Shown in pieces: positions 1 through 8,537 of a DNA stretch of 57,606 nt. The stretch's first letter is position 1. Each line of letters starts with the position of its first letter. The notes under the pieces are model-generated. The model saw only the letters and a program-made list of their open reading frames with translations, was not told the origin of the DNA and searched no databases. Made by a program: the position numbers and the translations under genes. Source of the DNA: an uncultured Christensenella sp. (GTDB taxonomy: Bacteria; Bacillota; Clostridia; Christensenellales; UBA3700); NCBI GenBank assembly GCA_910583995.1, contig CAJTYW010000011.1, positions 1-57,606 on the forward strand, read 5' to 3'.

Positions 1-55
1 CGAACCCACACGACCAGCTTGGAAGGCTGGGATTCTACCATTGAACTACACCCGC
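1..55 (-). tRNA. tRNA-Gly (TCC), 3' part cut off by the window edge
   Basis: The reverse complement begins GCGGGTG at position 55 (acceptor 5' strand), followed by a D-arm and an anticodon stem-loop CCAGC-CTTCCAA-GCTGG with anticodon TCC at 23-21, then the start of the T-arm (GGGTTCG). The last bases and 3' acceptor strand lie outside the window. The TCC anticodon assigns glycine. Positions 61-337 hold no gene that I can see. Confidence 0.95.
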
Positions 56-337
56 ATAATCTCAACGCCATTAGATAATACCATATAAATATATTATTGT
101 CAATTATTTTGCTAATAATTTTTAAAAATTTAATAAAATTTATTAATTATATCGTCAACAATGTATTTATGCAAGCATAAAATTCGCCTTAGATGTCATA
201 AAGTTTCCTTTAATCACTGCTCTACTTAATCTATCCTTGCTTATTATATTGATTTTTTTATTAAATGTCAAGTAAAATTCAGCTATTTATTCAATTTAAT
301 TTTAATATTAAAAATAGCATTAAAATACAATTTAATA

Positions 338-835
338 TTACAAATCCATTTCCATTTCTATACAATCCCACTCACCGATAGCAACGGAATATTTTTCGAT
401 TTTATCTGTAATTTTAAACCCAACTGCTTTGTAACAATTGAGTGCATTAAAATTTTGAGCAAACACACCTAATGTTATTTTTTTTGCCTTCAAATTATTT
501 TTAACATAATCTATTGCTATATTCAACATTTTTTTGCCATTACCCTTACCACGCAATTCAGGAGAAAGTATGATAAACCCAAAACGCACCAATTTATCAT
601 TATTCTCTTCAGGATACCTAATAATCAAGTGTCCTACTGGAATTCCATTTTCGTTAAAAGTTAAAGGTATAAATCTTGTGATTTTAGATATTGTATCGTA
701 CATTTCGTTTAAGTCACTTACTGTAACAGGATATTTATTTAGTCTATCTGCTGACCATTTGTAGCAAATTTCTTCACTATCTATCCAACTTGTTATATAT
801 TCTGCATCTTGCTTTTTGTATAATGTCAATTCCAT
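338..835 (-). CDS. GNAT-family N-acetyltransferase
   Basis: A 165-residue protein with the GNAT fold, which transfers an acetyl group from acetyl-CoA to an amine. The acetyl-CoA pyrophosphate-binding motif A is visible as RGKGNGKK (residues 95-102), and the C-terminal NALNCYKAVGF (130-140) is the typical alpha4/beta6 segment. The whole protein is one domain with no signal peptide, so it is cytoplasmic. The ATG is preceded by an AGGTGG ribosome site at normal spacing. The substrate cannot be told from sequence; protein N-terminal acetylation, small-molecule or antibiotic acetylation are all possible. Confidence 0.88.
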   Translation of the reverse strand: MELTLYKKQDAEYITSWIDSEEICYKWSADRLNKYPVTVSDLNEMYDTISKITRFIPLTFNENGIPVGHLIIRYPEENNDKLVRFGFIILSPELRGKGNGKKMLNIAIDYVKNNLKAKKITLGVFAQNFNALNCYKAVGFKITDKIEKYSVAIGEWDCIEMEMDL

Positions 836-874
836 ATTACCACCTATATTTTAAATTCATTTTACGATTTATAT

Positions 875-2701
875 TTATATATAGTATATTCTTTTATTAC
901 CATAACACAAACAATAGTTTTCTGCACTTAACATCTGCAACACAATAATTTTTAAAGCATTGTTATTAGTTTCATTTTGGGTACAAATATTTATATTGCC
1001 ATTACCAGCGATATTAACAGTTATATTACCATCTTCTTTAGTATGATAAACATTAATATAATTAAATGATTGCAATCTTTCAAGCACTTCACTTGTTGGG
1101 TGTCCATAACTATTTGTACCATAACTTAATATTGCGTACTCACATTTAACGCTTGCCAAAAACTCACCAGTTGTAGATGTTTTTGACCCGTGGTGAGCTA
1201 CTTTTAAAATATCCGCATCTACACCATCAAACACATTTCTTTGAATCAGATATTTTTCGTTATATTCATTTGAGTCGCCTGTTAGCACAATAGTTCTGCC
1301 CGCATACTCAAGCAAACAAATTGGTGATAACGAATTTTTAATGTGAGATGCATTTGCGCCTGTCGCTGTAGGAGATGATGCAGAAGATTTTGTAACAACA
1401 GGATAGTCTTTTGATAGATATGTATAACAACGCATTCTCCAGCCATTACCTGCAATTTGAAAATCGCCGATATTATATCTTACCTTAGCTTTTACTTTTG
1501 TCCCGTTATTAATATAAGTTTCTTTAGCAACTGCTTTTATTACATCTTTATAAGTATTAGTCACATTATCTGCAACTTTTGGCAAATAGACATTTTTAAT
1601 TTGGTAGTCATTTAATATATTTTCCATATATCTTATATGGTCATAGTCACTATGCGTAATAAACAAATAATCTATTTGCTGTACATTATATCTTGTTAAA
1701 ATTTCAACCAATCTGTCATAATTATTGCCACCGAATTGTATAGTTGAACCGCTATCCATTACCATAGTTTTTCCGTCAGGGAATTTGATAAAAATACAAT
1801 CGCCTTGCCCTATATTTATTGCAGTCATTTCTAAATTTCCGTAAAAAGCTCCTGCTATATTATCAAAAGGAGTAATATCTTCCCTTTTTGCAAGTGATGT
1901 AATTGCACTGCCAAACATAGGGATATCCACGACATAATATTCACAATATTTGCAATTATCAGCATTTGACAATGTATGTAATTGAATATCAAATTTATAA
2001 TCACATCTTATACAATACGACCAATGTTGTTGTTTGTCATAGCTAATTTTTTTTTCTTTAGTATGCCCTAATTTTTCGGCAGGACGCAATTCAAAAACTT
2101 TGTCACAAGTCAAACATTTATTACACCACATTCCGTCTTGAGTACAAGTTGCACCAACAATAAACTCGTCCGACAATTTAGTATGCAAACAATTGTAATT
2201 TGCATAAATTTTGTAGTTATCAAATGAATTTATATAGCTTTTTATATTGCTACTATTTACTAAAATATCATTCAAAAACCAACCATTAAATTGATATCCG
2301 TCTTTTTCAAGCGGAATAGCTATTTGCAAATTATCAATACTATCCAATACTTCCGTGCTATATAACACGTCAAAAATATAATAATCTATTACATATTTAT
2401 TGTAGATAAACCTGCCATAAAGTTTAGCACTATTTTGATTTTTTAAATTTTTGCCATTGTATTTAATTGAACAATCGCTATCGATATACCAGCCGTCAAA
2501 ATATGTTCCTGTTTTTTTGGGAGTATCAGGTAATTCTATTTTATTTTCGTATTCTTTTTCACAGTAAGTTTGACCATCAATTATATATTCTACTTTAATT
2601 TGTTTTTCTATATTGCAACCAACCAATAAAGCAAGTATGGCAACAAGCAAAATGATTGTAATGCAAATATATTTAAATGTCTGCATTTTATCTTTTGCCA
2701 T
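875..2701 (-). CDS. Lipoprotein with InlB-type repeats and a ComEC-like metallo-beta-lactamase domain
   Basis: 608 residues. The N-terminus is a lipoprotein signal (hydrophobic run, lipobox LVGC, lipid Cys 29). Residues about 35-97 and 102-168 are two InlB/Listeria-Bacteroides type repeats (GTYFDGWY, GYQFNGWF). Residues 171-253 are Cys/His rich with CxxC pairs (CNKCLTC, CIRCD, CKYC), suggesting structural metal binding. From about 290 onward is a metallo-beta-lactamase fold: INIGQGDC, MVMDSG, the metal motif HSDYDH (350-355), LTGD and VAHHGSKTS. The HHGS and INIGQGDC motifs match the soluble domain of ComEC and related extracellular hydrolases. The inferred role is a surface-tethered phosphodiesterase or nuclease; the substrate is unknown. 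It sits downstream of, and may be co-transcribed with, the papain-like protease. Confidence 0.85.
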   Translation of the reverse strand: MAKDKMQTFKYICITIILLVAILALLVGCNIEKQIKVEYIIDGQTYCEKEYENKIELPDTPKKTGTYFDGWYIDSDCSIKYNGKNLKNQNSAKLYGRFIYNKYVIDYYIFDVLYSTEVLDSIDNLQIAIPLEKDGYQFNGWFLNDILVNSSNIKSYINSFDNYKIYANYNCLHTKLSDEFIVGATCTQDGMWCNKCLTCDKVFELRPAEKLGHTKEKKISYDKQQHWSYCIRCDYKFDIQLHTLSNADNCKYCEYYVVDIPMFGSAITSLAKREDITPFDNIAGAFYGNLEMTAINIGQGDCIFIKFPDGKTMVMDSGSTIQFGGNNYDRLVEILTRYNVQQIDYLFITHSDYDHIRYMENILNDYQIKNVYLPKVADNVTNTYKDVIKAVAKETYINNGTKVKAKVRYNIGDFQIAGNGWRMRCYTYLSKDYPVVTKSSASSPTATGANASHIKNSLSPICLLEYAGRTIVLTGDSNEYNEKYLIQRNVFDGVDADILKVAHHGSKTSTTGEFLASVKCEYAILSYGTNSYGHPTSEVLERLQSFNYINVYHTKEDGNITVNIAGNGNINICTQNETNNNALKIIVLQMLSAENYCLCYGNKRIYYI

Positions 2702-2769
2702 ACTTTAAAATTCCTTTATCTGTGTATTATCAATTTAATTATTAAAATAAAACCTTACGAAAATCGTTA

Positions 2770-4842
2770 TTAAATTATTTTTTTACGCTTTAATATAAAC
2801 AAGATTACGCCCGCTATTGAAAAAGTAACAGGTATTGTCATAAGCCACCATAATTTAGGATTATAACTATCAGCACCATTATTTGTTACTGGCGGAACTG
2901 AAGGTTTCTCAGAAGGTGTTTCTGTATCAACTGGTGGTTCAATTTCAGGCAAATTAGGCTCTTCAGGTGTAGGTGGTTCTGGCACGGTCGGCTTGTCAGA
3001 CTCTTCAGGCGAAGGCGGCTCTGGCTCAACTGGTGGCTCAGTAGGGATTTCTTGCAATTTTTCCCTTTGTACATTTATTGTTTTTGAGTAATTAGTGTAA
3101 TTAATTTTATCAAAATATTCCGCTATTACAAAGTTATCCCCTACTTGCAAACTAGTATTAGAATCTTTAAAACTCCAACCTTGTGGAAGTTCTATTTGAC
3201 TTAAACTAGTAATTTCATTTTTCACTTTGATTATATCTTGTGGCAGCACATTTGGTTTATCTGCTTTTTTGATTGTAAATGTAACACTTTTTTCACCTTC
3301 GTACTTACCAATGCCTTTTATAGTTATCAATGCAGTGCCTGCGTTTATATTATTTTTATAGCTTATAGCATAATCATTATTAGTTAAAAGCACACCATTA
3401 TTTTTCACAACAATGCTAGGTGTTATTGCAAACCCATTATATACAAATTCATCATTTTGAATTTCTATTACGCTATTTTCAATCGATTGCAATGGAGTAT
3501 CTTCCTGTACGGTGTTAGTAATTGCCTTTATTGCTGCTGTGCCATTAACACTACTCCAATAATCTTTAAAGCGCATAGACGATTTACCGCCCAATGCCGA
3601 AAACAAAATTTCTGCTTTACCTACAATACTTCCAACATCTACAACAACTGAAAATTTGCTACCCTTTTCAATTTTAACAGGCTTGCTTAATTTTACAGTT
3701 CTAAACCCGCCAAAATCAAAATAACTGCTACCTTCACCGCTTAGCGTGCCGCTTTCAGGATTGTCTGAATCAGTCAAATTTGTATAAATCTTTACTTTTA
3801 ACGATACATTTTTGTTTGTAATACCGATATTTACAGCATTAACATACTCTGACAAATTACTTTCACCTTTTTTAGCTTCAAACACATTGGCGAACATACT
3901 ACAACCTTTGTTTATTGTACTGCTTAATGCACTTGTCAATCTGTTATCATAAAAGTAGTTATATTCGTTTTCTTCTTTTAAGGAAAACTCAAAAGCATAT
4001 TTTGCACTACTTTTATTGTCATAAGACAAGTAAAAATACGGCAAGCTATTGTAGCTATTTTTGACAATCCAAGCACCATTTTGCGAAGCCGCTCCCGGTA
4101 CAAATTTATTTGCAGGTATATTATCATTCCAACCAATAATTGTTACTGCGTGCGCAACACCACTACTACTCTCAAGCTTTGGATTATAGTATTCTGTCTC
4201 TCGCACATTGTTGTAGGAAAAAGTTATTGCTCCATATTTTGCAATGGCAAGTTTTATTTGATAGATATCATCTGTTGAAATATGAACAGCGTTTGTTAGG
4301 CGATATTTACCTTTTTCAAATTGGTTATCTGTAGCTGAAATAGATTTATCTGTCGGTCCGCACCATTGAGCAAACAAAGATGCACAATAAGACGGATTAC
4401 CCGCAGCATTTTGCCAATCTTCGTTTGTATACTCCCCTAAAGTATTGCCAAGCGGGTCACTACCGCGAAAATGTCTTGAATAAGCAAGATTTTTCGGAGA
4501 TAATGATAGATTATCTTTAGTAGCACTACTATCAATTTCACTTTTTAAAATTGAAGTTTCCGACGCACTTATACTTGAGTATGCCCAACACAAATTAGTG
4601 TTACCTTGGTCACGAACGGGAGTTACAAGCCCATAGTCCCTGCTATCGTAAACATCATAAGCTGCAATTTCGTCTGCAGATAAACTATTAAGTCTTTCTA
4701 AAGACGTAACATTTGCTAAAAAATCACTTTGTTTATTAACGGAAATTAGCATTGTTCCATTTGATAAAACAATGCTTAAAATTAAAGCAACTATAAATAT
4801 AAAAACAAAAAATTTTGTTCGCTTAATATTTAAGTTTTTCAT
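2770..4842 (-). CDS. Membrane-anchored papain-like (C1A) cysteine protease
   Basis: 690 residues. An N-terminal signal/transmembrane segment (about 10-35) is followed by a C1A peptidase domain: DYGLVTPVRDQGNTNLCWAYS gives the oxyanion Gln and catalytic Cys 85, GVAHAVTIIGWND the catalytic His, and WIVKNSYNS the Asn. A lectin-like beta domain common after such peptidases follows, then a small Ig-like repeat (AGTALITIKGIGKYEG), a Pro/Glu-rich wall-spanning linker (PEPPTPEEP repeats) and a C-terminal hydrophobic anchor ending KRKKII. It should therefore be exported and held in the membrane with the catalytic domain outside. Substrate proteins are unknown. Confidence 0.9.
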   Translation of the reverse strand: MKNLNIKRTKFFVFIFIVALILSIVLSNGTMLISVNKQSDFLANVTSLERLNSLSADEIAAYDVYDSRDYGLVTPVRDQGNTNLCWAYSSISASETSILKSEIDSSATKDNLSLSPKNLAYSRHFRGSDPLGNTLGEYTNEDWQNAAGNPSYCASLFAQWCGPTDKSISATDNQFEKGKYRLTNAVHISTDDIYQIKLAIAKYGAITFSYNNVRETEYYNPKLESSSGVAHAVTIIGWNDNIPANKFVPGAASQNGAWIVKNSYNSLPYFYLSYDNKSSAKYAFEFSLKEENEYNYFYDNRLTSALSSTINKGCSMFANVFEAKKGESNLSEYVNAVNIGITNKNVSLKVKIYTNLTDSDNPESGTLSGEGSSYFDFGGFRTVKLSKPVKIEKGSKFSVVVDVGSIVGKAEILFSALGGKSSMRFKDYWSSVNGTAAIKAITNTVQEDTPLQSIENSVIEIQNDEFVYNGFAITPSIVVKNNGVLLTNNDYAISYKNNINAGTALITIKGIGKYEGEKSVTFTIKKADKPNVLPQDIIKVKNEITSLSQIELPQGWSFKDSNTSLQVGDNFVIAEYFDKINYTNYSKTINVQREKLQEIPTEPPVEPEPPSPEESDKPTVPEPPTPEEPNLPEIEPPVDTETPSEKPSVPPVTNNGADSYNPKLWWLMTIPVTFSIAGVILFILKRKKII

Positions 4843-4880
4843 AATTTCCTTTTAAACAAGTAAATGTTAATTAAAACTTA

Positions 4881-5837
4881 CTATGCAGTTTCAGAGTTTT
4901 TCTTTAAATTTATTGGTTTTTTAATAAATTTAAAAGATATTTTATCTTTAAAAAATACTAGCAAAACAAATATTACAAGCAAAGCTGCGGTAGTACCTAA
5001 AAATATACCATACATTGCAGGCAAAGATATGCTGTTACCAAACACATAAATATTAGCATCAAAACCATCTCTTATTGCTTTGATTGCATCATCAGGCAAA
5101 CCTGCAGACGACATTGCAGACAAATAACCACTCATACAATGATTACGCATTATTGACGTGCCGTAAGTTCCCGGAAGTAAACCTAAGAAATTTTGCAATC
5201 CTGTAGCAAATGAAGAAATTGGCATATATGCACCGCTTATAAATCCATATAAGGCAGAAATAAGTGTTGCAACGGCAGATTGCATACCTTGAGAATTTAC
5301 AAATGACAAAATTATTGTTGATAGAAGGCTACCAAACAAAATATTGCATAAACAGCCTAGCAATATCATAAAAAAGTCACCTACAGTAATGTACCAACCA
5401 ACAGCTGCTAGGTAAATAAAACCTAATGCTAGCACACACAACATAACAAGTGTAACAACAAAAAAGTTGGATACAAAATATGATAAAGATATTGTTGTGG
5501 ATCCAACAGGTGCGACTTTAAAATCGTTTATTGCCTTATGTATTTTATCGTCTACAACAACCATATTGGCACAAAAAGCTACGGTTACTGAACTTACACT
5601 TATTACAGATGACAAAAGCCACGCACCTGCCATACCATTTAGCAATCTGTTGTCAATAGCAAAATCAGGTGGAAAAGCCGCCTTAAAACTATCGATATAA
5701 ACGTTTCTTAAAAAAGTAAAAAACAATATAAGCAACATAAGCGGTGTAAGCAGTGATGTAAAAAATAAAAATTTGTCTTTAAAATAAGTTTTTGTATTTC
5801 TTCCGATTAAAGAAATAAATTTTTTAGTTTCCATCAT
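4881..5837 (-). CDS. ABC-2 type transporter permease
   Basis: 318 residues with about six hydrophobic segments: one near the N-terminus (FLFFTSLLTPLMLLILFF), a periplasm-like loop, then a block of five including VSNFFVVTLVMLCVLALGFIYL, and a last one near the C-terminus. This is the ABC-2 membrane protein pattern of drug, lipid or polysaccharide exporters. It starts one base after the ATPase gene stops, so the two are co-translated. ATG-ATG at the start leaves one residue of doubt. The exported substrate is not evident. Confidence 0.9.
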   Translation of the reverse strand: MMETKKFISLIGRNTKTYFKDKFLFFTSLLTPLMLLILFFTFLRNVYIDSFKAAFPPDFAIDNRLLNGMAGAWLLSSVISVSSVTVAFCANMVVVDDKIHKAINDFKVAPVGSTTISLSYFVSNFFVVTLVMLCVLALGFIYLAAVGWYITVGDFFMILLGCLCNILFGSLLSTIILSFVNSQGMQSAVATLISALYGFISGAYMPISSFATGLQNFLGLLPGTYGTSIMRNHCMSGYLSAMSSAGLPDDAIKAIRDGFDANIYVFGNSISLPAMYGIFLGTTAALLVIFVLLVFFKDKISFKFIKKPINLKKNSETA

Positions 5838-5838
5838 A

Positions 5839-6747
5839 TTACACGTCCTTTAAGTTTTTACCAGTAACATTAAGAAAAACATCGTCCATATTACCTTTTA
5901 AAACTTCAAAATCATCAAAAAATTCAGGATTACTCTCTAAATATTTATGCACTTCTTTTGTGCTATCAATTTCTACAATAACAAAATCTCTTTCTTCTTT
6001 GATATTTTTATTTAAAGATTCAAAATATTCTTTAACCTTGTCTTTATTATTATAAAATTTGATATAATCTCCTGCATATTCATTTTTCAAATCGTGCGGA
6101 GTGCCTTGTGCTACTATTTTTCCGCTATCTAATATTACAACAAAGTCGGAGTCAGATGCTTCTTCCATATAATGTGTTGTTAAAAATACGGTTAATCCTT
6201 CTTCTTTCCTTAGAGTATCAATAACCTTCCAAACTGTAATTCTTGTTTTTGGGTCAAGTCCTGTTGTAGGCTCGTCAAGTATCAAAAGTTTTGGTCTATG
6301 AATTAAAGCCCTTGCAATATCAAGTCGCCTTTTTTGTCCGCCAGATAGTTTATTTATTGGTCTTTTTAATATATCTTTCAAATCAAGAAGTTCTGTCATT
6401 TCCTGCAATCTCTTTTTAAATTCCGCACCAAAAATGCCATATAGTGCTGCTCTGTATTTCAGATTGTCATAACCACTTAATTTTTTGTCAAGCACGGAAT
6501 TTTGAAAGACTATACCAATACTACTTTTGATTTTATCAGCGTTTTTATCAATATCTTCACCACAAACAAAAACGCTGCCTCTATCTTTATTCAATATTCC
6601 ACTTATGATATTTATCGTCGTAGATTTACCTGCGCCATTTACCCCTAAAAATGCAAATAATTCACCTTCTTTAACGGAAAAAGATATATCGTCTACTGCT
6701 TTTACATCTTTAAATGACTTGTGCAAATTTTTAATTTCGACTATCAT
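5839..6747 (-). CDS. ABC transporter ATP-binding protein (DrrA/CcmA type)
   Basis: 302 residues. Walker A is VNGAGKST, the ABC signature is LSGGQKRR, Walker B is LLILDEPTTGLDP, and the switch His lies in FLTTHYMEEA. The C-terminal 80 residues form the extra domain seen in DrrA-type daunorubicin/lipid exporter ATPases. It pairs with the permease immediately downstream. Upstream, the MmcQ/YjbR-like gene ends 53 bases away, so this gene may also be reached by transcripts from the nuclease-like lipoprotein operon and hence by invertible promoter A. Confidence 0.95.
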   Translation of the reverse strand: MIVEIKNLHKSFKDVKAVDDISFSVKEGELFAFLGVNGAGKSTTINIISGILNKDRGSVFVCGEDIDKNADKIKSSIGIVFQNSVLDKKLSGYDNLKYRAALYGIFGAEFKKRLQEMTELLDLKDILKRPINKLSGGQKRRLDIARALIHRPKLLILDEPTTGLDPKTRITVWKVIDTLRKEEGLTVFLTTHYMEEASDSDFVVILDSGKIVAQGTPHDLKNEYAGDYIKFYNNKDKVKEYFESLNKNIKEERDFVIVEIDSTKEVHKYLESNPEFFDDFEVLKGNMDDVFLNVTGKNLKDV

Positions 6748-6799
6748 TTTATCACCTTCTTTTTATTGAATTTTCTTTTTAATGCCGATTTTCAGCGGA

Positions 6800-7165
6800 T
6801 TAATCTTTAATTTTTAATTTTTCTTTAGCTATTTCATACGATGTGTCTACAAATTGTTTTATTAAGCTACTTTCAAAAAACTTTAGATAAGCACTGCTTT
6901 TATATTTTGCCTGCACGCTCGGACAATGATACCCTTTAATTATCATATCGGGATATTGATTTCTTAGCAATATAGCAAGTTCGCTATCTGTAGAAAAAGT
7001 CAACATATTTTCCCCTTTCAGTTCAAATATTTCCGCAAAAATTTTATATCGTCCTGTTTTTTCGTTTTTGATTTTTATAGTTGCATAGTTATCACCTGCA
7101 AAAGGGAAATCAATATATGAACCTTGTTTGGTAAGGCAATATTCAATAAGTGTTTGTTTATCCAT
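6800..7165 (-). CDS. MmcQ/YjbR-like small protein
   Basis: 121 residues, soluble, one domain. The order DFPFAGDNYATIKIK - RYKIFAEIF - NMLTFSTD - GYHCPS fits the MmcQ/YjbR family (CyaY-like fold, proposed DNA-binding, function unproven). The gene begins 12 bp after the nuclease-like lipoprotein gene stops, so the two form an operon. If that is right, its expression follows promoter switch A. Family assignment is from motif recognition only. Confidence 0.65.
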   Translation of the reverse strand: MDKQTLIEYCLTKQGSYIDFPFAGDNYATIKIKNEKTGRYKIFAEIFELKGENMLTFSTDSELAILLRNQYPDMIIKGYHCPSVQAKYKSSAYLKFFESSLIKQFVDTSYEIAKEKLKIKD

Positions 7166-7177
7166 AATCCACCTACT

Positions 7178-8044
7178 TTATTTTAATGTTTTAAATGTTG
7201 CATAAAGCATATTGTGGTCCGACAAATCGTCTTCTTTCATCCCGCTTGACACAAGCTCTAGTCTGCTAGAGTAAATAATGTTATCTATTGCTTTAAAGCT
7301 AACATCGTCACCACGATAGCTATCAAATTTATTTTCACTATTGTTTACTATTTTATAGCCGCTTTTTACTAAATCGTCAAATTCACTAAAAGATAAAACA
7401 TTAAAATCACCTGTAACAACTTTATATGGGCAAGGGTCACTATCTAAAAGTTGCAAAATATAATCAAATTGTGCTTTTCTTAAACTTGCTCCGTCAGGCA
7501 TATTCACATCTTCATAAGATAAATGTGTGTTGTAAAAAGCTATTTGCACTCCGTTTATAGTGATTAGAGAACGAATAATTATTCTTTTTTCTACATCGCT
7601 TTTTTCTATATCATAAGGATATGGCAATTTAAAGAAATGAGATTTGTCAAAAGTATTTTTTGATACTTCAGCAAGTCCGTATGTTTCATCAAATCCCATA
7701 ATATCTACTGCATAATAAGCAACATTATTTAAGGCGGAATCATTTTTGAATATACTCAAAAAGTCTTGTTTACCTGTTCTGTTTGATAAGTTGTCAACTT
7801 CTTGCAAACCTGCAATATCTGCCCCAACACTTTCAATATTATTTTTGGCTTTTGTTACAGATTGGGTTGTGGCTTCACCACCTTTAATGTTGTATGAACA
7901 AACAGTAAAATTCATTTCCTTATATTCCCCTATTACCACTCCGTCGGTGATATCATAATAAGAGTTTGGAGTTATTTTTCTGCCACAAGACACTAAAAGA
8001 CAAATCAAACAAACACTTAATATAACAACAGAAAACTTTTTCAT
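7178..8044 (-). CDS. Endonuclease/exonuclease/phosphatase-fold lipoprotein
   Basis: 288 residues. A lipoprotein signal ends in lipobox LVSC. The mature protein is a single EEP domain like DNase I, sphingomyelinases and inositol phosphatases: FTVCSYNIKGG (metal Asn), AGLQEVDN (metal Glu), FYNTHLSYED (catalytic His), VVTGDFNVL (Asp/Asn) and SDHNMLYATF (catalytic Asp-His). All key residues are present, so it should be an active surface hydrolase of nucleic acid, lipid or sugar phosphate. Its upstream region carries invertible promoter cassette A, whose promoter faces away from this gene, so it is inferred to be OFF in the assembled orientation. Confidence 0.9.
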   Translation of the reverse strand: MKKFSVVILSVCLICLLVSCGRKITPNSYYDITDGVVIGEYKEMNFTVCSYNIKGGEATTQSVTKAKNNIESVGADIAGLQEVDNLSNRTGKQDFLSIFKNDSALNNVAYYAVDIMGFDETYGLAEVSKNTFDKSHFFKLPYPYDIEKSDVEKRIIIRSLITINGVQIAFYNTHLSYEDVNMPDGASLRKAQFDYILQLLDSDPCPYKVVTGDFNVLSFSEFDDLVKSGYKIVNNSENKFDSYRGDDVSFKAIDNIIYSSRLELVSSGMKEDDLSDHNMLYATFKTLK

Positions 8045-8123
8045 ATTAACTCCAAATCATAATTTTCTTAATTATATCACTTTTTTACTATTTAATCAAT
8101 ACTTTTATTATACATACTGCAAT

Positions 8124-8150
8124 GTACATAAATTAAATATATCTATGTAC
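8124..8150 (+). repeat. Recombination-type site A-left (27 bp)
   Basis: Half-sites GTACATAAA and TCTATGTAC flank a 9-bp AT centre (TTAAATATA). The reverse complement of the partner site at 8274-8300 is identical except at two dinucleotides, one in each arm, where AT here is GC there. Confidence 0.85.
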
Positions 8151-8230
8151 AAAATCCAAAGTTTTTAAGATAGTAAAAGTAAACTTTATCTCAAATTAAA
8201 GTATATTTTTACAACATAAATAACTTTAAC

Positions 8231-8260
8231 TTGACAAAAGTTTACAAACAATGCTATAAT
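8231..8260 (+). promoter_or_regulatory. Promoter inside cassette A
   Basis: TTGACA at 8231-8236 and TATAAT at 8255-8260, 18-bp spacer. Both hexamers are full housekeeping-sigma consensus. It faces right, away from the lipoprotein gene. Confidence 0.85.
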
Positions 8261-8273
8261 TATTAATAGAAAA

Positions 8274-8300
8274 GTACGCAGATATATTTAATTTGCGTAC
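8274..8300 (-). repeat. Recombination-type site A-right (27 bp)
   Basis: Half-sites GTACGCAGA and TTTGCGTAC. The inner 15 bp are the exact reverse complement of those in the left site. The arm variant GTACGCA replaces GTACATA symmetrically on both sides. Confidence 0.85.
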
Positions 8301-8501
8301 TTATTTTTGTGCTTAAAATTAAAAATTTTTTAATTTAATACCGATTTTTAGATGGAAAATATTAAAATATCAATTTTTATAAATATTAAACTTTACATTA
8401 AAAATATCATTTTTTTTGTAGTATTTTTAATATATCTCAATTAACTCATAATTAAAAAAAGCTATAAATTTTAATTAGCAATTTATATTTAATGAGTATA
8501 A
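8301..8501. other. Outer flank of cassette A
   Basis: No gene. It carries the two landmarks found at fixed distance outside all four cassettes: CGATTTTT at 8342 (42 bp from the site end) and CTTTACA at 8391-8397 (91 bp). Confidence 0.6.
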
Positions 8502-8537
8502 AAAATAAACTCCGTTCAATAAAACAAAGTTTATTTT
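8502..8537 (-). terminator. Putative terminator of the alpha/beta hydrolase gene
   Basis: Inverted repeat AAAATAAACT (8502-8511) / AGTTTATTTT (8528-8537) overlapping the stop codon region; AT-rich, moderate strength. Confidence 0.5.

Larger units (their letters stand above)
8124..8300. promoter_or_regulatory. Invertible promoter cassette A (OFF orientation for the gene at 8044)
   Basis: A 177-bp segment bounded by two 27-bp sites in inverted orientation. It encloses a consensus promoter on the plus strand (TTGACA 8231-8236, 18-bp spacer, TATAAT 8255-8260, 13 bp from the right site). In cassettes B, C and D the same promoter points left toward a gene; here it points right, where no plus-strand gene follows. 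Flipping the segment would place the promoter upstream of the EEP lipoprotein. That it is a site-specific inversion switch is inferred from the four-locus comparison. Confidence 0.85.

Noticed and set aside
2886..3074. Basic, Leu/His-rich 62-residue frame inside the papain-like protease gene
   Set aside because: Shadow frame of the Pro/Glu repeat linker of the real gene.
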